Below are positions 62,350-64,000 of a DNA stretch of 64,000 nucleotides, one piece after another. The notes beneath the pieces are model-generated. The model searched no databases and was not told where the DNA came from. It saw only the letters and a list, made by a program, of their open reading frames with translations. Made by a program: the position numbers and the translations under genes. The stretch is taken from assembly GCF_023705585.1 (NCBI RefSeq), contig NZ_BOQE01000001.1, forward strand, positions 2,946,710-3,010,709, read 5' to 3'. Position 1 is the stretch's first letter, and each line of letters starts with the position of its first letter. The DNA is from Collibacillus ludicampi. GTDB lineage: Bacteria > Bacillota > Bacilli > Tumebacillales > BOQE01.

Positions 62350-63249
62350 ATGCTGCGGCGTTTCTATCTCGGATTATTGGCCATTGTCGTCGTTGCAATT
62401 GTCATTGCCATATCGAGAGTAGAAGCTTGGGTTTGGTACAATTGGCTGTTTCTTGCCATTCTCATGCTTGATTATAAAAAAGATCAACGAGAAATCGACT
62501 GGAGTCAGTTTCTTCCCAAGGGGATTTTGCTTTTGGGGATTCCTTATCTTGTATATAAATATGCCCCAGCTTTCTGGTACATGGTAGCGAAATGGGAGTT
62601 TCATAACGTTCATCATCTATGGAACTGGAACGGAGTATTCCGAAAAATTCCATTCAATAATGGCGCGATCTTTCGCGTGTACCACCCTGAATGGCTAACA
62701 GCATTTCTTCGCTGGGTTTACCGTTATGGATTTGCTCTCGCTTTATGGGTTGCGGTCATCCGCAGTTTTTTGGCGAAGGACGGGAGGAAGATGTTGCGCT
62801 ATGTGCTTTCCGGACATACGCTCCAGCTTCCCCTAATTATTCCTTTCTATATGACGATCATGCTGCAGGAAGTCTGGTACGTTTCAGGCGATCCTGATGG
62901 AATGGCGAGGAACTTTACACCTGAACAAGCAGACTATTACACACAAAATTGTTTCCCAAGCATGCATACTTCGATTTCTGTAGCCGTCTTGCTCCTCGCT
63001 CTGAGGGAGAAGGGAAAACTGTTCAAATGGACGATGGTGACCTACTGCAGCTTGATCGTCTATTCGACCCTCTATCTCGAGATCCATTGGGTGCTCGACG
63101 TCATCGGAGGAATCATTCTGGGTTACGTCACTGTTAAGCTTAGCGATCTCTTGTTGGGCAAGATCTGGCCGGAGGCGGAGCAAGTGTCCGGAAAAAGTGC
63201 TCCCGTGGTTCTTCAATCAAAACCGCAAACGCAACAAATGCCCTCTTAG
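62350..63249 (+). CDS. PAP2-like (inositolphosphotransferase/phosphatase-type) membrane protein
   Basis: 299 residues, about six membrane segments. The phosphatase motifs are NCFPSMHTSISVAV (about residue 197) and EIHWVLDVIGGIILGY (about residue 232), i.e. the SxxH and HxxxD parts of PAP2/Aur1-type enzymes, likely acting on a lipid phosphate at the outer membrane face. The first half is not similar to a known enzyme to me. ATG follows AAAGAGGTG. Confidence 0.8.
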   Translation: MLRRFYLGLLAIVVVAIVIAISRVEAWVWYNWLFLAILMLDYKKDQREIDWSQFLPKGILLLGIPYLVYKYAPAFWYMVAKWEFHNVHHLWNWNGVFRKIPFNNGAIFRVYHPEWLTAFLRWVYRYGFALALWVAVIRSFLAKDGRKMLRYVLSGHTLQLPLIIPFYMTIMLQEVWYVSGDPDGMARNFTPEQADYYTQNCFPSMHTSISVAVLLLALREKGKLFKWTMVTYCSLIVYSTLYLEIHWVLDVIGGIILGYVTVKLSDLLLGKIWPEAEQVSGKSAPVVLQSKPQTQQMPS

Positions 63250-63265
63250 CTCGAGGCATAGTCAT

Positions 63266-63293
63266 GCCAACCATAGAAAATGGTTGGCTTTTT
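63266..63293 (+). terminator. Intrinsic terminator
   Basis: GCCAACCAT / ATGGTTGGC followed by TTTTT. Confidence 0.8.
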
Positions 63294-63409
63294 CAATGTA
63301 TAGGGAAAATGCCTTTTTTATAGGTTGTAGTTACCCGTCTATACGAATTGGGAGACTTTTGCATTCAATAAGAGTGTGGATGATTCCACCGCAGAAAGGA
63401 GTGCCTGCC

Positions 63410-63502
63410 ATGTACGATATCTTTGGAGGATATACTCGTTGGGCGGTTGTTTTTCTGATTATCTTTGTACTTTTCATCTTGCTGGTACCCGGAAACTATT
63501 AA
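63410..63502 (+). CDS. YjcZ-like small hydrophobic protein, 30 aa
   Basis: ATG at 63410 follows AGAAAGGAGTG. The peptide starts MYDIFGGYTRWAVVFLIIFV and ends LFILLVPGNY: one membrane helix with a short glycine/tyrosine start. This shape resembles the YjcZ/YczN-type sporulation peptides (wording VVLFILLIIVG). A terminator follows at once. It is too short for function prediction; the family call is tentative. Confidence 0.6.
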   Translation: MYDIFGGYTRWAVVFLIIFVLFILLVPGNY

Positions 63503-63514
63503 TCGTATGAAGGG

Positions 63515-63541
63515 TCCGCCTTCACAGGCGGATTTTTTATT
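63515..63541 (+). terminator. Intrinsic terminator
   Basis: TCCGCC / GGCGGA with a six-base loop and a T-rich tail (TTTTTTATTTT). Confidence 0.85.
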
Positions 63542-63638
63542 TTCCGCATTTTCCCGATAATCAAGCGCTTAAACGGGGGAAGATCATGTATAATATACAA
63601 ATCCATATGCAAACAAGTATACATCTGGAGGAAAACGT

Positions 63639-64000
63639 ATGGGACAATGGATACGGATCATCAATCTCCCTCAAAATCTGATCCTGCTGATGATCATAAA
63701 CGCTCTGGGCACCCTATACGGGTATTATTGGTATGCGGACCAGCTCAAGGCAACGCCCCTGATTTTCTGGCCTGTCGTTCCGGACAGTCCCACATCAAGT
63801 CTCTTCTTTACTTGGGCATTGATCGTATTCTTACGAAAGAAACATTCGCCTTACATCGAATCGTTCGGTGCATTGCTATCCGTTAAATACGGCGTCTGGG
63901 CGGTTGCCATTATTCTTTTTTTCGACAGTCAATCAGGTATGATCAATTCCGCTGATTGGATGCTCATGGTCTCTCATTTTAGTATGGCGGTCGAATCGTT
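63639..64000 (+). CDS. YpjA-like (DUF1405) membrane protein, 3' end outside the window
   Basis: ATG at 63639 after TGGAGGAAAAC; 120 codons visible and still open at the window end. LINALGTLYGYYWYADQL is close to INALGTLYGYYWY.. here, and TPLIFWPVVPDSPTSSLFF matches the DUF1405/YpjA family (wording TPLYFWPFVPDSPTASLFF). Several membrane helices. In Bacillus ypjA follows the qcrABC genes; those are not upstream here. Confidence 0.82.
   Translation, partial: MGQWIRIINLPQNLILLMIINALGTLYGYYWYADQLKATPLIFWPVVPDSPTSSLFFTWALIVFLRKKHSPYIESFGALLSVKYGVWAVAIILFFDSQSGMINSADWMLMVSHFSMAVES

Overview
The window is chromosomal DNA of an endospore-forming member of the Bacillota (Bacilli). Directly visible support: the spore genes gpr and spoIIP and an alpha/beta-type small acid-soluble spore protein, Gram-positive style Shine-Dalgarno sites, many TTG/GTG starts, and the order holA, rpsT, gpr, spoIIP, lepA, hemW, hrcA, grpE, dnaK, dnaJ, prmA, rsmE, mtaB that is familiar from Bacillus relatives. 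Type II NADH dehydrogenase, PerR and peroxiredoxin fit an aerobic or facultative life. A group III (archaeal-like) chaperonin inside the dnaK operon is not a Bacillus feature; an Alicyclobacillaceae-like or other deep Bacilli lineage is my inference, not something the sequence proves.

Layout. 1-2.2 kb: small unknown proteins and an NDH-2. 2.3-12.1 kb: holA, a SASP, rpsT (reverse), gpr, spoIIP, a YqxA-like gene, lepA, a TPR protein and hemW. 12.1-21.7 kb: a CIRCE-controlled heat-shock operon hrcA / group III chaperonin / grpE / dnaK / dnaJ, then prmA, rsmE and mtaB. 21.8-33.8 kb: mixed metabolism and transport (Nudix, deoC, Na/Pi symporter, rRNA methyltransferase, molybdopterin oxidoreductase, flavodoxin, pyrophosphatase, CNNM/CorC transporter, CorA, ferredoxin, Ca2+/H+ antiporter).

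33.9-51.6 kb: one very long cobalamin operon behind an adenosylcobalamin riboswitch with tandem terminators. It carries cbiH60, cbiX (His-rich tail), cbiJ, cbiL, cbiF, cbiG, cbiA, btuR, cbiP, cobT, cbiZ, cobU, cbiB, cobS, cobD and the importer btuFCD, nearly all with overlapping stop/start codons. It combines anaerobic-type corrin synthesis, nucleotide-loop assembly, salvage (CbiZ) and uptake. cbiC, cbiD, cbiE/cbiT and the uroporphyrinogen methyltransferase are not in the window. cbiG carries an in-frame ochre codon and btuR a single-base frameshift.

51.6-64 kb: lytic transglycosylase, DUF502 protein, PerR with a Per box, hisC, a frameshifted chorismate mutase/DAHP synthase, the infC-rpmI-rplT operon (reverse; AUU start and leader attenuator), an acuC remnant, a TlpA-like protein, peroxiredoxin, isoaspartyl dipeptidase, a glycosyltransferase, a PAP2-like membrane protein, a tiny YjcZ-like protein and the start of a YpjA-like gene.

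The most unusual structure not explained by genes is a dispersed composite repeat: two related elements of about 130-140 bp, each with imperfect terminal inverted repeats and a central 14-15 bp hairpin whose arms covary between the two types, joined by a third conserved module. Copies lie at about 3.4-3.6, 7.2-7.5, 34.3, 48.75 and 57.7-58.1 kb. Two module copies run into the 3' ends of holA and cobD and give these unrelated proteins the same C-terminal tail.
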